This document shows, in pieces, positions 61,085 through 64,000 of a DNA stretch of 64,000 nt (position 1 is the first letter of the stretch; each line of letters begins with the position of its first letter). This DNA comes from Pseudooceanicola marinus (lineage in GTDB: Bacteria > Pseudomonadota > Alphaproteobacteria > Rhodobacterales > Rhodobacteraceae). The notes beneath the pieces were generated by a model. That model was given only the letters and a program-made list of their open reading frames with translations, did no database searches and had not been told where the DNA came from. Location of the stretch: assembly GCF_020177265.1 (NCBI RefSeq), contig NZ_JAIVMC010000004.1:353212-417211 (forward strand), read 5' to 3'. The position numbers were made by a program, and so were the translations under genes.

Positions 61085-62176
61085 ATGGGCAACCTGACGC
61101 TGACGGATGTCTCGAAGACCTACGGGGGCGCGGTCAACGTCCTCAATGACATCAACCTCGAGATCGAGGCCGGCGAGCTGATCGTCTTCGTCGGTCCCTC
61201 CGGCTGCGGGAAGTCCACGCTGCTGCGCATGATCGCGGGGCTGGAGAAGATCACCGGCGGTGAGCTGACCATCGACGGTCAGCGCATGAACGACGTGCCG
61301 CCCGCGCAGCGCGGCATCGCCATGGTGTTCCAGTCCTACGCGCTTTACCCGCACATGACCGTGCGGGAGAACATGGCCTTCGCCCTGAAGCTGGCGAAGA
61401 AGTCGAAGGAGGAGATCGACGCGGCGGTGATGGATGCGGCGAAGAAGCTGCAACTGGAAGACTACCTCGATCGTCTGCCCAAGGCCCTGTCAGGTGGTCA
61501 GCGTCAGCGGGTGGCCATCGGCCGCTCGATCGTCCGCGATCCGAAGATCTTCCTCTTCGACGAGCCGTTGTCGAACCTCGACGCGGCGCTGCGCGTTGCC
61601 ACACGGATCGAGATCGCCCGCCTGAAGGAGGAGATGCCCGACCGGACGATGATCTACGTCACCCACGACCAGGTCGAGGCGATGACCCTGGCCGACCGGA
61701 TCGTGGTTCTGGCCAACAAGGGCATCGCCCAGGTCGGCGCGCCGCTGGAGCTTTACGAGAACCCGCGCAACGAGATGGTGGCGACCTTCATCGGCTCGCC
61801 GGCGATGAACCTGCTGCCGGGCAAGATCACCGCGACCGGCGCGGTGACGGAGGTCACGCTGGACGCCGGCGGCCTCGCCCGGTCGAGTGTCGAGACGACC
61901 GAGGCGGACATGGGCAAGACCGTCAACATCGGCGTCCGGCCCGAACACCTGCTGCCGACCGAGGAGGGCGAGGCGCTGTTCACTGGCCGGGTCGACATCA
62001 CCGAGGCCCTGGGCGAGGTGACGTTGCTCTACTTCGAGACGGTGGGCACGGATCCGGCGCTGATCGCCAAGCTGCCCGACGTGCACAAGCACCTGCGCGG
62101 CAAGACGGTGAAGATGACCGCCGCGCCGGAACACGTGCATCTGTTCCACGAAGGCCTGTCGATGCGCCACCGCTGA
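61085..62176 (+). CDS. aglK: Alpha-glucoside ABC transporter ATP-binding protein
   Basis: A 363-residue MalK-class ATPase. Walker [10 protein letters not shown], signature [14 protein letters not shown], Walker [15 protein letters not shown]-loop [12 protein letters not shown]-terminal TOBE/MOBE region with IGVRPEHLLP. Last gene of the agl operon, 6 bp after aglA. Confidence 0.95.
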   Translation: MGNLTLTDVSKTYGGAVNVLNDINLEIEAGELIVFVGPSGCGKSTLLRMIAGLEKITGGELTIDGQRMNDVPPAQRGIAMVFQSYALYPHMTVRENMAFALKLAKKSKEEIDAAVMDAAKKLQLEDYLDRLPKALSGGQRQRVAIGRSIVRDPKIFLFDEPLSNLDAALRVATRIEIARLKEEMPDRTMIYVTHDQVEAMTLADRIVVLANKGIAQVGAPLELYENPRNEMVATFIGSPAMNLLPGKITATGAVTEVTLDAGGLARSSVETTEADMGKTVNIGVRPEHLLPTEEGEALFTGRVDITEALGEVTLLYFETVGTDPALIAKLPDVHKHLRGKTVKMTAAPEHVHLFHEGLSMRHR

Positions 62177-62204
62177 GGCGTTCGCCGGCCTCTGCTTCCT
62201 AGAA

Positions 62205-62231
62205 CCCGCCGGTTCCGCCGGCGGGATTTTT
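62205..62231 (+). terminator. Rho-independent terminator after aglK
   Basis: An 8-bp perfect stem CCCGCCGG / CCGGCGGG with a TTCCG loop followed by ATTTTT. It lies 28 bp after the aglK stop. The remaining sequence to 62468 shows no other recognised feature. Confidence 0.9.
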
Positions 62232-62468
62232 CATGTCCGTCGCGTCGAGGGCCCGGGTGGACCGACAGGGGACCGGCCTGCGGCCGGTTGCCTCCGGCGG
62301 GAGGTATTTGGAACGAGGTGAAGATCAGGACGCGTCTAAGGCTCGGCCCGTGGTCCGGTGGGACGTGTGGCAGGGGCGCATTGCGAAAGTAGGCCACTCG
62401 GCCGGGCATCCGTTCGCGTCTTGTCGTCGGGGGACCGGCGCCACAGCGGGCCCGGGTGGAGCCCCTCG

Positions 62469-63392
62469 TCAGCCCAGCGAATGGGAGGCCAGGCCGTAGA
62501 CGCGCGCGCCGGTGGTGGCGCGGCGGGGCGTGCCGATCCACATCTCGGTCACTGTGTCGATGACGCCCATGCCGGCCTGGGCCAGGAGCTGTTTCAGCGC
62601 GGTGCTCTCGATCTGGGTGTCCATCCGGGTGAACTGGCCCGCACAGTCGCGGATCAGCGGGGCCACCAGTTGCACCGCCATCTCGTCCGTTTCGGCGATC
62701 ACCGGGCCGATCACTGTGCCCTTGCCGAAGGGCCGCTTCATCGCGAAGCCGCGGATCTGTCCGTCCCGTTCCAGCACCAGCCCGTCCGAGCGGGTCATCA
62801 GCTCGGTATAGAGGGCCGAGCGATCGGCGCCATAGGCGTGCAGGTCCAGCGCCCGGAGCGCCGGTTCGTCGCCCGGGGTCATGGGGCGCAGCCTGCATCC
62901 GGCGGGGAGCTCCGGCGCCTCGACCGGGCGAGCGACGCCCTGATGCTGGGAGATTTCGGCGACCGGTGCGAAGCCGGCGGATTCGTAGAGCCGGAAGGCC
63001 GAGCGGGTGGCGGTAACCCGCAGGTCGCGCCCCTCGTTGTCGCGCATGATCCGGCGCAGCAAGCGGCGCCCGGCCCCCTGGGATTGCAGGCGTGGGGTGA
63101 CGACCATCATGCCGCACATGGAAAAGTCGTCGCCCATGGGGAAATACATCGCGGAGGCAAGCGGCCGGCCGATCTCGTCACTGGCGACATAACCCTTGCC
63201 CAGCGACAGGAAGAGGTCGATGTCGCGGCTCCGGTGCGGCCAGAAGACCATCATCACCAGCTGGTGCAGGAATTCCCGCTTCGAGGCGTCGACCGGCTCG
63301 ATCGTCGCCGTGTAGCTTTCCAGCTGCAGCTGATCCTCGTCACCTGACACCTGCCTGGCCATGAAGGCCTTGTAGCGCTCTTCGCTCCACAT
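62469..63392 (-). CDS. GNAT-family N-acetyltransferase (two-domain)
   Basis: A 307-residue protein. The N-terminal GNAT core has MCGMMVVTPRLQSQGAGRRLLRRI, the acetyl-CoA-binding R/Q-x-x-G-x-G/A loop, at about residues 90-120. A second acetyltransferase-like half follows (PMTPGDEPALRALD onwards). Start ATG 63392 (MWSEERYKAF); a longer frame upstream lacks an SD. Substrate unknown. Confidence 0.85.
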   Translation of the reverse strand: MWSEERYKAFMARQVSGDEDQLQLESYTATIEPVDASKREFLHQLVMMVFWPHRSRDIDLFLSLGKGYVASDEIGRPLASAMYFPMGDDFSMCGMMVVTPRLQSQGAGRRLLRRIMRDNEGRDLRVTATRSAFRLYESAGFAPVAEISQHQGVARPVEAPELPAGCRLRPMTPGDEPALRALDLHAYGADRSALYTELMTRSDGLVLERDGQIRGFAMKRPFGKGTVIGPVIAETDEMAVQLVAPLIRDCAGQFTRMDTQIESTALKQLLAQAGMGVIDTVTEMWIGTPRRATTGARVYGLASHSLG

Positions 63393-63550
63393 GATCGTAC
63401 TTTCGTTTCGCCCCTGCAGGCTGGCGTCTCCCACGACACAGGCGCCTGCGTTTCGGCGACAGTATCCCGCGAAGGGCGAAGCCTTTTCCACCGAATATTC
63501 AGCCGGACCAGAATTTTATGCCGACGACGTGACGACACGGCCCGGACAGC

Positions 63551-63585
63551 AAAAGCCCGCGCAATGGGCGGGGCCATTGCGCGGG
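63551..63585 (-). terminator. Terminator after the SSADH-like gene
   Basis: A 12-bp perfect stem CCCGCGCAATGG / CCATTGCGCGGG with a 6-nt loop, followed on the minus strand by GCTTTTGC. It lies 46 bp after the stop at 63631. Confidence 0.85.
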
Positions 63586-63630
63586 AGGTGTCGCGGGGAA
63601 GGGAGGTCCCCGCCGAAGCGTCGCTGCCCC

Positions 63631-64000
63631 TTACAGTCCGCCGAAGTGGAAGGCTTTGGTTTCGAGGTATTCCTCGATGCCTTCCTGTGCGCCTTCGCGG
63701 CCGAGGCCGGAGGCCTTGACGCCGCCGAAGGGGGCCTCGGCGTGGGAGACCGCGCCGGTGTTGAGGCCCACCAGGCCCACTTCCAGCGCCTCGCCGAAGC
63801 GGAAGGCGCGGGCCATGTCGGTGGTGAAGAAGTAGGCCGCCAGGCCGAAGGGCGTGCCGTTGGCGATCTCCAGCGCCTCTGCCTCGGTCTCGAACCTGAA
63901 GACCGGGGCGACGGGGCCGAAGGTCTCCTCGCCCGCCAGCTGCATCTCGGTCGTCGCGCCGGTCAGCACCACCGGGTCGGCGAACTGCGGCGCCAGGTCA
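63631..64000 (-). CDS. gabD: NAD(P)-dependent succinate-semialdehyde dehydrogenase-like protein, C-terminal part
   Basis: The C-terminal 122 residues of an ALDH-superfamily protein; the coding frame stays open to the window end (reading DLAPQFADPVVLTG). The segment EETFGPVAPVFRFETEAEAL and the ending FGGVKASGLGREGAQEGIEEYLETK are characteristic of the GabD subfamily. The catalytic Cys is outside the window. Exact substrate not provable from the fragment. Confidence 0.85.
   Translation of the reverse strand, partial: DLAPQFADPVVLTGATTEMQLAGEETFGPVAPVFRFETEAEALEIANGTPFGLAAYFFTTDMARAFRFGEALEVGLVGLNTGAVSHAEAPFGGVKASGLGREGAQEGIEEYLETKAFHFGGL

Noticed and set aside
59057..61453. Long open frame (about 800 codons) antisense to aglG, aglA and aglK
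   Set aside because: It lies opposite three well-supported genes. The sense genes have clear motifs; the antisense product is low-complexity, rich in His, Gln, Gly and Val, as expected from GC-rich codon bias.

Overview
The window is 64 kb of GC-rich, densely coding DNA from an alphaproteobacterium, most likely Rhodobacterales (Roseobacter/Rhodobacter type). Supporting signs are a polyol operon laid out like smoEFGK-mtlK, an aglR/aglEFGAK alpha-glucoside operon, two TRAP transporters, frequent ATGA stop/start overlaps and strong GC3 bias. Species cannot be named from sequence alone. I see no insertion sequences, CRISPR arrays or phage genes. One tRNA is present (Ser-GCT). Most of the window is catabolic and transport operons, each with its own regulator. 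The only clear housekeeping loci are ychF and the tRNA.

Layout. 1-4.4 kb: the end of a BMP-type (nucleoside-like) ABC transporter plus a Rieske oxygenase. 4.4-6.4 kb: a VOC protein, ychF, tRNA-Ser. 6.4-13.4 kb: a LysR regulator divergent from a benzoylformate-decarboxylase-like enzyme, a TRAP transporter and an aldehyde dehydrogenase. 13.5-20.3 kb (minus strand): mannitol/sorbitol ABC transporter, mannitol dehydrogenase and a LacI regulator, with two identical candidate operators. 20.5-24 kb: a bisC-type molybdoenzyme divergent from an ornithine-cyclodeaminase-family gene. 24.1-27 kb: LysR, DODA-type dioxygenase and glutathionyl-hydroquinone-reductase-like GST. 27-37 kb: a dipeptide-type ABC transporter fused into one operon with a CapA-like and a MmgE/PrpD-like gene, a divergent GntR regulator, and a cytochrome P450.

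37-47.7 kb is the most unusual part. A MarR regulator separates a minus-strand operon (two 2-hydroxyacyl-CoA-dehydratase/benzoyl-CoA-reductase-like subunits, three class III CoA-transferase-family genes, TRAP transporter) from a plus-strand fourth CoA-transferase. The dehydratase-like subunits have few cysteines and no activator ATPase is in view; one CoA-transferase homologue lacks the catalytic Asp. A 17/20 conserved element lies in both promoters. 47.9-52.8 kb: DeoR plus an Ugp-like ABC transporter. 52.8-62.2 kb: a small membrane protein, GH1 beta-glucosidase, aglR and the aglEFGAK operon with two AAAGCGCTTT operators. 62.4-64 kb: a GNAT acetyltransferase and the end of a succinate-semialdehyde-type dehydrogenase.

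Taken together the genes suggest an aerobic heterotroph that imports many plant- or algal-derived compounds (polyols, alpha-glucosides, aromatic acids, peptides or amides). Substrate names are inferences from family and neighbourhood; operators are motif-based predictions.
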